From Streptomyces flavochromogenes (lineage in GTDB: Bacteria; Actinomycetota; Actinomycetes; Streptomycetales; Streptomycetaceae): a stretch of DNA of 61,997 nucleotides. Below are positions 44,223-52,666 of the stretch, piece by piece. The stretch covers positions 1 to 61,997 of the forward strand of contig NZ_JNZO01000043.1 in the NCBI RefSeq assembly GCF_000717595.1. Reading direction: 5' to 3'. Position 1 is the first letter of the stretch. Each line of letters starts with the position of its first letter. The notes beneath the pieces are model-generated. The model was given only the letters and a program-made list of their open reading frames with translations, did not search any database and was not told the origin of the DNA. A program made the translations under genes and the position numbers.

Positions 44223-44786
44223 GTGCCGCATGTCCTGGTCCTCAACGCGTCGTACGAGCCGCTCGGCGTCGTACCGCTCCGCCGCGCACTCGTCCTCGTC
44301 CTGGAGAACAAGGCTCTCTGCCTCGAGGAATCCGGCGCCTTCCTGCACAGCGAGACCCAAGTCGTCCCCGCGCCCAGCGTGGTGCGACTGAAGCGCTTCG
44401 TGCGGGTCCCCTACCGGGGGCCCGTTCCCTTGACCCGCAGAGCCCTCTTCGCACGAGACGGCGGGCGCTGCATGTACTGCGGGGGCGTCGCGACCAGCGT
44501 CGACCACGTCATCCCCCGCAGCCGCGGGGGCACGCACGCCTGGGAGAACGTGGTGGCGGCCTGCCGCCGCTGCAACCACGTCAAGGCCGACCGGCACCTG
44601 CGCGAGATCGGCTGGCGGCTGCGCCACCAACCGGCCCCGCCGACCGGCCTGGCCTGGCGGATCATCGGGACCGGACACCGGGACCCCCGCTGGCTGCCGT
44701 ACCTCCAGCCGTACGGCGCCGAGGATGTGATGGCCCGGATCGACTCCGTCGCCGACGCCCCCGTGAGGGCGCTGACGACGGGTTGA
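44223..44786 (+). CDS. HNH endonuclease-domain protein
   Basis: A 187-residue protein. Structural Cys83-x-x-Cys86 and Cys114-x-x-Cys117 bracket the HNH core: His95 in SVDHVIPRS, Asn109 in WENVVAAC and His119 in CNHVKAD. The N-terminal half (VLVLNASYEPLGVVPLRRAL) is the actinobacterial accessory part. Single-gene HNH proteins of this type are common and conserved in Streptomyces but their biological target is unclear. The GTG start has AGGAGG at the right distance. It is divergent from MscS and convergent with the glucosaminidase. Confidence 0.9.
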   Translation: MPHVLVLNASYEPLGVVPLRRALVLVLENKALCLEESGAFLHSETQVVPAPSVVRLKRFVRVPYRGPVPLTRRALFARDGGRCMYCGGVATSVDHVIPRSRGGTHAWENVVAACRRCNHVKADRHLREIGWRLRHQPAPPTGLAWRIIGTGHRDPRWLPYLQPYGAEDVMARIDSVADAPVRALTTG

Positions 44787-44798
44787 GCCGGGCCTTTC

Positions 44799-44832
44799 GC
44801 GTCCGTACGCGGAACCACGCGCGTACGGACGC
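44799..44832. terminator. Bidirectional terminator between HNH and glucosaminidase genes
   Basis: A perfect 13-bp stem (GCGTCCGTACGCG with CGCGTACGGACGC) around an 8-nt loop sits in the 79-bp gap between two convergent genes and can serve both. Confidence 0.85.
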
Positions 44833-44865
44833 GGGGTCGGGTACGGCACGGGAGCGGCGTGCCCC

Positions 44866-47800
44866 TCAGGGGGCGGGCCGCTCCTCGGGCGTGCCCTCCG
44901 ACGCCTCGTCCGGTGCCGTGCCGGCGGCCTCGGTCGGCGGCTGCGCCGGCTTCGGGGCCGGCTGAGCGGGCCGGTCCGGCTGCTGCTGCCCGGCCACCGC
45001 GTAGGTCTCCACCGACCAGAGCGAATAGCCGTACTGCGTCGCCCGCGCGTCGCCCTGCACCCGCAGGAACCGCGTGTCCGCCGCGTCCATCCGCACCGAC
45101 TCCCTGCCGCCCCGGCCCTCCGCGACCGTCGCCGCCGTACGCCACACGCGCCCGTCGGCCGAGACCTGGACCCGGTAGCGGGAGGCGTACGCGTCCTGCC
45201 AGTGCAGCACCACCTGCCCTATCCGGGCCGGCTCCGGCAGTTCCAGCTGCCACCAGGCGCCGTCCTCCGCCGGCGAGGACCAGCGGGTGGCCGGATCGCC
45301 GTCCACCGCCAGGGCGGCCGGGAAGTCCGGCGTCTCGTCGCCCGAGGAGGAGGCCGTCGCCGTCCGCGCCAGATCGGGGCCTGCCGTACGGGGGAAGGCC
45401 CGGACCGTCAGCACCCGCTCCTCGCCCGCGAACGACACCGGCACCCGATACGTGCCCGCGTGCGCGTCCGGCGCCACCGACACCTCCAGGGGCACCGTCG
45501 ACCGGGCACCGCGCTCGACCACCGCCTGCTCCGGCAGCGTGACCGTGATCCCCTTCGGGGCCTTCGCCGTCAGCGGCCCCCGCACCTCGCCCGCGCGCAG
45601 ACCCGACAGCTCCACGTCCACCCGCTGGGCCGGGCCGCCGATCTCCGCGTCCGTCTCCGTCCGGGCCAGGTCGAGCGCCGCGCGCGGCCCGTCCGCGAAC
45701 CACGGCACCAGCGAGCGCACCGCGGGCGCCGGCCCGTCGCCACTCCACACCACCCGCAGCGCCTCCGCCCGCAGCCCCTTGAGCTCGGCCTGCGTCCAGC
45801 CGGACGCGGACAGCGGGCCGAGCGACCGCCAGCCCTCGCCCTCGACGTACGCCTCCACGCGCGCGTCGCGCGGGTCCCCGGCACCCGGATCCGTCATCAC
45901 CGTCAGGGCCTCCACGGGCCGTGCCCGGTCGAGCCGCACGGTGTACGAGTCGGTGGCGCGGTCGGCACGCGCCTTCGCCGTCCGGTCGGCGCCGGTCCAG
46001 GCCTTCGCCCGGTCCACCGCGCGCGTGAGGAACGGGTCGAGCACCCCCGCGCCGACGGTCACCCGGCCGGCCGAGAGGTCCTTCCGCAGCGACTCCAGGC
46101 TCAACTGCGCCCGCCAGGCCGCGGCCCCGTCACCGGCCTCCTGGGCGACCAGCATGTCGACCGCCGTCTCGCCCGCCCGGCCGTACCGGGACAGCCGATC
46201 GAGCCAGGGGCCGGTCTCGTCGTCGAGGGTGCCGCCGGCGGCGCCCGAGAGCCGCCCGGGGGCCTCGCGCATCACGGTGAACGCGGCCCGCAGCTCCCGC
46301 GCCGCCTTCTCCCGCCCGGGGTCCGCACCGGTCCCCGCGCTCGTGCGGGAGGCCCAGAAGGCCGCCAGGAGGGGCTTCAGGTACGCCGATTCGGCCGCCG
46401 GGTCGAGCACCGACGAGGCGCCGTTCCCCACGAGCGCCCGCAGCGCCTCCCGGGCGGCCGGCTCCGGGCCCGCGAGGTCCTCGACGGCCGCCCGCCAGGA
46501 CTCCTCCGGCCGGTAGCCGCGCGGGTTCCAGGCGTAGTCGGCGGTGGTGAAGAGCGGGACGCGGGAGGCGGCGGGCTGCTCCATCGCGAGCGCGAGGAAG
46601 GCCGCGGAACCGGCGGCCACGGCCGGCTCCCGGCCCGTCGCGGGGCCGAGGAACAGCCGGTCCTGCGCGTAGTCGTTGACCGGGTAGTTGTCCATGGTGA
46701 CCAGCGGATGCCGCAGGGCGGCCCGGGTCCGCGCCAGCTCCCCGCCGGTGATCGAGCGCGGTACGACACCGACGCCGGTCCACGCCACCCGCACGTCCGC
46801 GTCGAGCGCCTCGCCGAGCCGGGTGCGGTAGGCGGTCGCACCGTCCTGGTAGTACTCCGTCGGCATCACGGTCAGCGGCTCGGCGTCCGGATACCGCTCG
46901 GCGAGGTGCCGGGCCACCGTGTTCGCCACGCGCGCGTGGGCGGCGGCCGCGGCCTCGGGGCCCCGCCCGAAGGTGTCGGCGTCCCGGTCGCAGTGCCACT
47001 CGTCGTACGAGGCGTCCTGGAACTGGAGCTGGAAGGAGCGCACCCCGAGCGCCCACATCGCGTCGAGCTTCCGCGTCAGCGCCGCCATGTCACCGCCCGA
47101 GGACAGGCACATGGACTGGGCGGGCGCCACGGCCCAGCCGAGCGTCACATGATTGGCGCGGGCCCGCTCCGCGAGCGCCCGGAACTCGGCCTGCTGCGCG
47201 GCCGGGTAGGGGTCGCGCCACTGCACGCCCCGGTACGGGTCGTCGCCGGGCGCGTACAGATAGCGGTTCTGCTTGGTCCGGCCCAGGAAGTCGATCTGGG
47301 CGAGACGCTGTTCGGCCGTCCAGGGCGTCCCGTAGAAGCCCTCGGTGATCCCGCGCTCGGCCGTGCCCGGCCAGTCCCGCACGACGACCCCCGGGATCTC
47401 CCGGCCGCCGCCGAGGAGCTGACGCAGCGTCTGCACGGCGTGGAACACCCCGTCGCCGCCCACCCCGTCCAGGACGACCGTGTCCCGGCCCCCGAGGCGG
47501 CCCGTGGCGAGCCGGTAGCCACCGCGCGGCAGATCGAGCCGGTCGGGCACCCGCAGGGCGCTCAGCGCGTCCTCGGCGGCTTCGCCCGAGGGGCCCGCGA
47601 CCCGGAAGAGCGGCCCACGGCCCGGGAGCCCGGTGTGGACGGTCCGCACCCCGGCGGCCCGCAGCAGCTCGCGCAGGGCGGCGAGGGCGTACGGATCGGC
47701 GTCGGCGTCCGCGAGCAGCGTCACCTCGTCGCCGAGGGACACGGCGGGTCCGGCGGCGGTCAGCGACTGCGGACGCGGCCAGACGGCGGGCACGCGCGCG

Positions 47801-48069
47801 GAGGCCGCCTCCGCGGATCCGGCGGAGGGGGCGGTGGTCGAGGAAGCCGGGGAGGCGACCGGGGTGCCCGGCGCCGTCGGAACGCCCGGCGTCGCCGGGG
47901 CGGACGGCGCCGTCGGGGCGAACGGCGCGGCCTTCGCGCGCTCGTTCGGCGACGCCCCCGGGACCGCCTGCGCCGAGCCCGGCACCGCCCCGCCGAGGAG
48001 GCCGCCGATGACGGCGGCGGCGACGGCCGTCGCGGTGCGCCTGCTGCGCCCGAGGTGCCCGAGGTGCAC
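44866..48069 (-). CDS. Secreted GH84-type beta-N-acetylglucosaminidase with F5/8-type C domain
   Basis: A 1067-residue exported enzyme. Signal peptide 1-35, Ala/Pro linker, then an alpha/beta GH20b-like domain (about 95-230). The GH84 barrel begins RGITEGFYGTPWTAEQRLAQ near 239-258 and runs through APGDDPYR, a VAPAQSM strand and NYPVND to about 540. A helical domain (to about 680) and a C-terminal discoidin-type carbohydrate-binding domain (DGDPATRWSSPAEDGAWWQL, about 920-1030) follow. In place of the usual catalytic Asp-Asp pair the sequence has Gln351-Asp352. It probably acts on secreted or cell-wall GlcNAc glycans. The tail is Pro/Ala/Glu-rich. Confidence 0.88.
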   Translation of the reverse strand: MHLGHLGRSRRTATAVAAAVIGGLLGGAVPGSAQAVPGASPNERAKAAPFAPTAPSAPATPGVPTAPGTPVASPASSTTAPSAGSAEAASARVPAVWPRPQSLTAAGPAVSLGDEVTLLADADADPYALAALRELLRAAGVRTVHTGLPGRGPLFRVAGPSGEAAEDALSALRVPDRLDLPRGGYRLATGRLGGRDTVVLDGVGGDGVFHAVQTLRQLLGGGREIPGVVVRDWPGTAERGITEGFYGTPWTAEQRLAQIDFLGRTKQNRYLYAPGDDPYRGVQWRDPYPAAQQAEFRALAERARANHVTLGWAVAPAQSMCLSSGGDMAALTRKLDAMWALGVRSFQLQFQDASYDEWHCDRDADTFGRGPEAAAAAHARVANTVARHLAERYPDAEPLTVMPTEYYQDGATAYRTRLGEALDADVRVAWTGVGVVPRSITGGELARTRAALRHPLVTMDNYPVNDYAQDRLFLGPATGREPAVAAGSAAFLALAMEQPAASRVPLFTTADYAWNPRGYRPEESWRAAVEDLAGPEPAAREALRALVGNGASSVLDPAAESAYLKPLLAAFWASRTSAGTGADPGREKAARELRAAFTVMREAPGRLSGAAGGTLDDETGPWLDRLSRYGRAGETAVDMLVAQEAGDGAAAWRAQLSLESLRKDLSAGRVTVGAGVLDPFLTRAVDRAKAWTGADRTAKARADRATDSYTVRLDRARPVEALTVMTDPGAGDPRDARVEAYVEGEGWRSLGPLSASGWTQAELKGLRAEALRVVWSGDGPAPAVRSLVPWFADGPRAALDLARTETDAEIGGPAQRVDVELSGLRAGEVRGPLTAKAPKGITVTLPEQAVVERGARSTVPLEVSVAPDAHAGTYRVPVSFAGEERVLTVRAFPRTAGPDLARTATASSSGDETPDFPAALAVDGDPATRWSSPAEDGAWWQLELPEPARIGQVVLHWQDAYASRYRVQVSADGRVWRTAATVAEGRGGRESVRMDAADTRFLRVQGDARATQYGYSLWSVETYAVAGQQQPDRPAQPAPKPAQPPTEAAGTAPDEASEGTPEERPAP

Positions 48070-48205
48070 GGGGGTCTCCCTTCGGCCGGGGCCACCGGCC
48101 GCTCGCCGGTTTGGTCACGAGTGGGTCACGAGCCCACCACCCGTCGCACTGAGGTGTCAATGCACAGGGCCGATGTGTCGCCTTTGCCCGGCGAGCCGTC
48201 GGCGA

Positions 48206-48217
48206 GGTGACGTCACT
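48206..48217. promoter_or_regulatory. BldD-like box (AGTGA-CG-TCACC)
   Basis: On the minus strand the site reads AGTGACGTCACC, matching the BldD consensus AGTGA-(n)-TCACC and containing the perfect palindrome GTGACGTCAC. It lies between the divergent glucosaminidase and malQ genes, about 140 and 90 bp from their starts. Nearby, GTCACGAG is directly repeated eleven bases apart at 48114 and 48125. Confidence 0.45.
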
Positions 48218-48307
48218 TCGCCACTTTCCGCCGGTAAAACGAGGTGCGGTGGGTAGGGCTCAGTCGTTACCCAGGTCCCACCAGTCGAGACGAATCGGGA
48301 GACCCCC

Positions 48308-48505
48308 GTGACCACGACCGCCCCGCACCTCGGACGGATACGGATTCCGGAGCAGCCGGCCAGGACGGACGAACCGCTGACCAGCGAGCCGCCGCTCCCC
48401 GACGCCGCGCCCCTCACCAGCGAGCCGCCGCTGACCGTGGCGGCTCCCCTCACCAGCGAACCCACCGCCCCAGGAAGTGCGGGCACGGAGTCCCCCGGAG
48501 TGTGA
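48308..48505 (+). CDS. Small repeat-containing ORF coupled to malQ
   Basis: A 65-residue frame (GTG start, GGGAGA upstream) rich in Pro, Thr and Ala, with three copies of P-L-T-S-E-P (PLTSEPPLPDA, PLTSEPPLTVA, PLTSEPTAPGS). Its stop codon ends one base before the malQ GTG, so translation of the two would be coupled. No signal peptide or known domain is seen. It could be a small protein, a leader that sets malQ expression, or a chance frame; codon usage alone does not decide. Confidence 0.4.
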   Translation: MTTTAPHLGRIRIPEQPARTDEPLTSEPPLPDAAPLTSEPPLTVAAPLTSEPTAPGSAGTESPGV

Positions 48506-48506
48506 A

Positions 48507-50627
48507 GTGACCCTGGCCCGTCTCGCCGCCCGTCACGGCGTCGCCACCGCCTACAGCCCCTCCGCGGGGGTCACCGTCCCGGTGCCGGACGCCACCGTGG
48601 TGGCCGTCCTCGGCGCCCTCGGCGTGGACGCGGCGACGCCGGAAGCGGTCGCCGCCGCCCTCGACGCGGCCGAACGGGCCGACCGGGAGCGCCTGTTGCC
48701 CCCGACCCTGGTCCGGTGGCGCGGCGCGGAGCCCGCCGGCCCGCCGGCGGATCTACCGCCCGGCACCCGGCTCCGGGTCACCACGGAGGACGGCGACGCC
48801 GTCACCGGCCGGAGCTGGGAGCACCTTCCCCTCGGCGTCCACGCGGTCGAGGCGCAGGCCCCCGACGGGCGCACCGCCACCGCCACCCTGGTCGTCGCCC
48901 CCGCGCGTGTGCCCGCCCCCGAGCGGCGCGCGTACGGGCTGCTCGTCCAGCTCTACTCGCTGCTCTCCACCCGCTCCTGGGGCATGGGCGACCTCGGCGA
49001 CCTGCGCGAACTCGCCACCTGGGCCGGCCGCACGCACGGCGCCGGCTTCGTCCAGGTCAACCCGCTCCACGCGGGCGTGCCCGGGGCTCCGAGCGACCCC
49101 TCCCCCTACCGTCCGTCCTCGCGCCGCTTCCCCGACCCGGTCCATCTGCGGATCGAGGAGATCCCCGAGTACGCCCTGGTCGGCCCCGAGCACCGCGAGG
49201 AACTCGACCTGATCCTCGCCGATGCCGCCGACCTGCGTGAACGGGTCCTCGGCAAGGGCGCGGTGATCGACCGGGACGCCGTGTGGGAGGTCAAGCGGCG
49301 CGCCCTCGAACTCGTCGTCGGCGGCGTGGAACTCGGTCCCGGCAGGCGCGCCGACTTCCACGACTTCCTCGCCGCGCGCGGCCGTGCCCTGGAGGACCAC
49401 GCCACCTACCAGGCCCTCGCCGAGCGGCACGGCCACCACTGGCGGACCTGGCCCGAGGAGCTGCGCTCCCCGCGCGCGGCGGAGGCCGTCGTCCGTGACG
49501 ACCCCGCCCTCGCCGTCCGGGTCGACTTCCACTGCCGGCTCGCCTGGCTGACGGACCGGCAGCTCGCGGACGCCGCCGCGGCCGCCCGCGAGGCCGGGAT
49601 GGAGGTCGGGATCGTCCACGACCTGGCGGTCGGCGTCCACCCGGAGGGCTCCGACGCCTGGGCTCAGCAGGACGCCTTCGCGGCCGGCATGTCGGTCGGC
49701 GCCCCGCCCGACGCCTTCAACTCCCGCGGCCAGGACTGGGGCCTGCCGCCCTGGCGGCCCGACGCCCTGGCCGCCGCCGGCTACGGCCCGTACCGCGGAC
49801 TCCTGCGTGAACTCCTGCGCCACGCGGGCGCGCTGCGCATCGACCATGTGATGGGCCTCTTCCGGCTGTGGTGGGTGCCGGAGGGCCGCGAGCCCACCGA
49901 GGGCACCTATGTCCGGTACGACGCCGGGGCGATGCTCGCCGTCCTCGTCCTGGAGGCCCATCGTGCCGGCGCCCTCGTCATCGGCGAGGACCTCGGCACG
50001 GTCGAGTCCGGAGTACGGGAGGAGCTGGCCGCGCGCGGGGTGTTCGGCACCTCCGTGCTCTGGTTCGAGCGCGACTGGGCCGCCTCGGGCCGTCCGCTGG
50101 CCCCCGCCGAGTGGCGTGCGGAGTGCGTGGCCACCGCCACGACCCACGACCTGCCCCCGACCGCCGCCCGGCTCTCCGGCGACCACGTCACCCTGCGGCA
50201 CCGCCTCGGCATGCTCCCCGGAGAGCTGGCACGCGAGCGGGCGGCGGACGCCGCCGAGACCGCCGAGTGGCTGGGCCTGTTCCAGCGGCTCGGTCTGCTC
50301 CCGGAGGGCGCGGGAGCCGAGGAGACCGAGATCAGGGCCGTCCACCGGTTCCTGCTCGACACCCCGGCCCGGATGGTGGGCGTCTGGCTGCCGGACGCGG
50401 TGGGCGACCGCAGACCGCAGAACCTGCCCGGCACATGGGACGAGTACCCCAACTGGCGGCTGCCGCTCGCGGACGAGGGCGGGCAGCCGATGACCCTGGA
50501 GCGCCTCGCCGCCTCGCCCCGGGCGCACGCCCTGCTGCGCGAACTCCACGCGCGCACGGCGGTCCCGGAGGCGCGCACCACCCCCTCCGACGCCCGTACG
50601 GCACCCCCGGGCGCGCGGTCCGATTAG
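48507..50627 (+). CDS. malQ: 4-alpha-glucanotransferase (amylomaltase, GH77)
   Basis: A 706-residue enzyme that transfers alpha-1,4-glucan segments between maltodextrins. The first 150 residues are the actinobacterial MalQ N-terminal domain. The GH77 barrel starts at YGLLVQLYSLLSTRSWGMGD. The nucleophile Asp is in LRIDHVMGLFRLWW, the acid/base Glu in VIGEDLGTV, and the third carboxylate in TTHDLPPT. GGAG lies before the GTG start. It handles glycogen and maltodextrin turnover in the cytoplasm. Confidence 0.93.
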   Translation: MTLARLAARHGVATAYSPSAGVTVPVPDATVVAVLGALGVDAATPEAVAAALDAAERADRERLLPPTLVRWRGAEPAGPPADLPPGTRLRVTTEDGDAVTGRSWEHLPLGVHAVEAQAPDGRTATATLVVAPARVPAPERRAYGLLVQLYSLLSTRSWGMGDLGDLRELATWAGRTHGAGFVQVNPLHAGVPGAPSDPSPYRPSSRRFPDPVHLRIEEIPEYALVGPEHREELDLILADAADLRERVLGKGAVIDRDAVWEVKRRALELVVGGVELGPGRRADFHDFLAARGRALEDHATYQALAERHGHHWRTWPEELRSPRAAEAVVRDDPALAVRVDFHCRLAWLTDRQLADAAAAAREAGMEVGIVHDLAVGVHPEGSDAWAQQDAFAAGMSVGAPPDAFNSRGQDWGLPPWRPDALAAAGYGPYRGLLRELLRHAGALRIDHVMGLFRLWWVPEGREPTEGTYVRYDAGAMLAVLVLEAHRAGALVIGEDLGTVESGVREELAARGVFGTSVLWFERDWAASGRPLAPAEWRAECVATATTHDLPPTAARLSGDHVTLRHRLGMLPGELARERAADAAETAEWLGLFQRLGLLPEGAGAEETEIRAVHRFLLDTPARMVGVWLPDAVGDRRPQNLPGTWDEYPNWRLPLADEGGQPMTLERLAASPRAHALLRELHARTAVPEARTTPSDARTAPPGARSD

Positions 50628-50635
50628 GTGTTCGC

Positions 50636-50641
50636 TACGTT
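50636..50641 (+). promoter_or_regulatory. -10 box TACGTT of a leaderless transcript
   Basis: TACGTT ends six bases before the GTG of the small membrane protein, with no Shine-Dalgarno sequence between. This is the arrangement of leaderless mRNAs that start at the first codon. Confidence 0.5.
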
Positions 50642-50647
50642 TGCACC

Positions 50648-50875
50648 GTGGACAAGAAGAACGCACTGCGCGCCGGCTCGCTCGCGGCCGGTACGACGCT
50701 GATGATGCTGCTCATGTCGTCCCCCGCGCTCGCGCTCACCCGCGACGACGGCGACGACCCGGCCCCCAAGCTGTCGGTCATCGACACCATCGGCCTGTTC
50801 GTGGCCGCGCCGCTGGTGCTGTTCCTGGTGATCATCGGTCTCGTGATGCTGCTCGACAAGTCCAAGAAGGCCTGA
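50648..50875 (+). CDS. Small conserved membrane protein (75 aa)
   Basis: A 75-residue protein. Residues 8-30 look like a signal or first helix (AGSLAAGTTLMMLLMSSPALA), then an acidic loop (TRDDGDDPAPK) and a second helix at 43-69 (IDTIGLFVAAPLVLFLVIIG), ending LDKSKKA. Type and function unknown; such small double-hydrophobic proteins are widespread in Streptomyces. The GTG start has no ribosome-binding site but a -10-like box six bases upstream. A strong terminator follows. Confidence 0.75.
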   Translation: MDKKNALRAGSLAAGTTLMMLLMSSPALALTRDDGDDPAPKLSVIDTIGLFVAAPLVLFLVIIGLVMLLDKSKKA

Positions 50876-50896
50876 CCGCCTCCTCCTCGGCTCCGT

Positions 50897-50937
50897 CGAG
50901 GGCGCCGCACGGTACGACGTACCGTGCGGCGCCCTCG
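50897..50937 (+). terminator. Strong hairpin terminator after the small membrane protein
   Basis: A perfect 19-bp stem with a 3-nt loop (GAC), beginning CGAGGGCGCCGCACGG, lies 21 bp after the stop codon. It is one of the longest perfect stems in the window and faces the convergent marR gene about 100 bp further on. Confidence 0.9.
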
Positions 50938-51036
50938 CGTGCGTGAAAACAGGGGCCCCGTGCGTGGCATCCGTGCGGTGCCCTCGCCTGCGGGGAAACC
51001 GCGTGCGGAAACGTGGGCGCGACCCCCTTCGGGGTC

Positions 51037-51555
51037 TCAGGCCGTGGTCGCCAGCAGCTTGCGCAGCAGGCCGGCCAGCTGCGTCGCCTCCTCCTCGCTG
51101 AGCGCTCCCTCCAGGGCCGCCCGCTGCTGTGCGAGACCGGCCGCGACGGACTGGTCCACCAGCTCCCGGCCGTGCTCGGTGAGCGTGACCCGCAGTCCGC
51201 GCCGGTCGTGCGGATCGGGGCTGCGGGTGACGAGCCCCGCCTTCTCCAGCTTGTCCAGCCGGCCGGTCATCCCGCCGGTGGTGATCATCAGTGTCGCCGT
51301 CAGCTCGCGCGGCGAGAGCGTGTACGGCTCCCCTGAGCGGCGCAGGGTCGCCAGCACGTCGAACTCCCCGAGCGCCAGACCGTAGGGCGCGTACGCCTTG
51401 TCCACCCGGGCGCGCATGGCGTTCGCGAGCCGGTAGATCCGCCCGAAGACGGCCATCGGCACGGTGTCCAGGTCGGGGCGGACCACCGCCCACTGGTCGG
51501 TGATGGCGTCGACGGCGTCGTGGGCGGGGCCGGCCCCGGGGGTCTTCGTGTCCAT
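51037..51555 (-). CDS. MarR-family transcriptional regulator
   Basis: A 172-residue winged-helix regulator. The recognition helix region is LSPRELTATLMITTGGMTGR (about 80-99) and the wing carries RSPDPHDRRGLRVTLTE, the standard MarR D-x-R-R signature. N- and C-terminal helices (LSEEEATQLAGLLRKLLA) form the dimer. GGGGAGA precedes the ATG; a longer in-frame start lies inside the operator region and is rejected. It is divergent from the EamA transporter, which it likely controls. Confidence 0.92.
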   Translation of the reverse strand: MDTKTPGAGPAHDAVDAITDQWAVVRPDLDTVPMAVFGRIYRLANAMRARVDKAYAPYGLALGEFDVLATLRRSGEPYTLSPRELTATLMITTGGMTGRLDKLEKAGLVTRSPDPHDRRGLRVTLTEHGRELVDQSVAAGLAQQRAALEGALSEEEATQLAGLLRKLLATTA

Positions 51556-51598
51556 GTGAGCAGTCTCCCCTTCCGCATGACTCGATGGCAAGAAAGCC

Positions 51599-51635
51599 AC
51601 TTGCAAGTAAGTAGCTTAGTGGTAAGTTAATTACC
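51599..51635. promoter_or_regulatory. Candidate MarR operators between marR and eamA
   Basis: Two sites in an AT-rich island: the perfect 10-bp palindrome ACTTGCAAGT (51599-51608) and GGTAA-N5-TTACC (51621-51635). They lie 44 bp before the marR start and 55 bp before the transporter start, where they could block both promoters. Several AAGTA repeats overlap them. Confidence 0.6.
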
Positions 51636-51689
51636 GCCAAGCCAGTCCGGCTCGCCCAGGCCGGCATCCGCAGCGAGGGGGAGACCGTC

Positions 51690-52661
51690 ATGTCCCGCAA
51701 GGCAGCCGTCGTCGCACTGACCGCCCTGGCCCCGATCTCCTGGGGCTCCACCTACTTCGTCACCACGGAGTTCCTGCCGCCCGACCGGCCGCTCTTCACC
51801 GGCCTGATGCGCGCCCTGCCCGCCGGGCTCCTGCTCCTGGCGCTCACCCGGAAGCTCCCGCAAGGCGCCTGGTGGTGGAAGTCCGCCGTCCTCGGAGCCC
51901 TCAACATCGGCGCGTTCTTCCCGCTGCTCTTCCTCGCCGCCTACCGGCTCCCCGGCGGCGTCGCCGCCGTCGTCGGCTCGGTCGGCCCTCTCTTCGTCGT
52001 CGGGCTCGCCGCCCTCCTTCTCGGCGAGAAGCCCACGGTGAGGACCCTGCTCACCGCCATCGCCGCCGCCTTCGGCGTCAGCCTGGTGGTCCTCAAGGCG
52101 GGGGCGGCGTTCGACACCGTCGGCGTGCTCGCCGGACTGCTCTCCTCCCTGTCGATGTCGGCGGGTGTCGTCTTCACCAAGCGCTGGGGCCGTCCCGAGG
52201 GGGTCGGCGCCCTCGCGCTCACCGGCTGGCAGCTCACCGCGGGCGGCCCGGTCATCCTGCCGATCGCCTTCCTGATCGAGGGCGCCCCGCCGGCCCTGAC
52301 CGGCACCAACCTGGCCGGGTACGCCTACCTCGCCTTCGGCAACACCGCGATCTCGTACTTCCTCTGGTTCCGCGGCATCGAGCGGCTCAGCGCGTCCTCC
52401 GCCACCCTCCTTGGCCCGCTCTCGCCCATCACCGCCGCGATCATCGGCTGGGCGGCGCTCGGCCAGGCCCTCGGCGCGGTGCAGCTGCTCGGCATGGCGA
52501 TCGCCTTCGGTGCGACCCTGGCGGGCCAGCTGGGCCCCCGTACGCCGAAGGGGACCGGACCGGCCGTCGAGAAGGGCACGGGAACCGAATCGTTCAGCCC
52601 TGCTGAAGAGAATGGTCAGGAAGTTTCGATGGACCTGGAAGGTTCGGGGGTGCGACGGTAA
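51690..52661 (+). CDS. EamA/DMT-family metabolite exporter
   Basis: A 323-residue protein with ten helices in two EamA repeats: SWGSTYFVTTEFLPP and LRALPAG-type helices in the first half and GNTAISYFLWFRGIERLSA in the second, typical of the PecM/RhtA exporter branch. It exports an unknown metabolite. The last 40 residues are hydrophilic and not membrane-like (about 283-323). The DNA coding for that tail contains a regulatory element also found before allantoicase, so the true coding end may be coding sequence laid over a promoter. GAGGGGGAG precedes the ATG. Confidence 0.88.
   Translation: MSRKAAVVALTALAPISWGSTYFVTTEFLPPDRPLFTGLMRALPAGLLLLALTRKLPQGAWWWKSAVLGALNIGAFFPLLFLAAYRLPGGVAAVVGSVGPLFVVGLAALLLGEKPTVRTLLTAIAAAFGVSLVVLKAGAAFDTVGVLAGLLSSLSMSAGVVFTKRWGRPEGVGALALTGWQLTAGGPVILPIAFLIEGAPPALTGTNLAGYAYLAFGNTAISYFLWFRGIERLSASSATLLGPLSPITAAIIGWAALGQALGAVQLLGMAIAFGATLAGQLGPRTPKGTGPAVEKGTGTESFSPAEENGQEVSMDLEGSGVRR
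52593..52634 (+). promoter_or_regulatory. Composite element copy 1: TTCAG-N5-CTGAA, N17, TTCGATGGAC
   Basis: An inverted repeat TTCAG-CCCTG-CTGAA is followed 17 bases later by TTCGATGGAC, 32 bp before the ATG of the second EamA transporter. The same two parts with identical spacing occur before allantoicase. It lies inside the 3' end of the first EamA gene. Confidence 0.65.
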
Positions 52662-52666
52662 GCCGC

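Noticed and set aside
44223..44786. HNH protein as part of a restriction or defence system
   Set aside because: Single conserved gene next to MscS with no methylase, helicase or defence partner.
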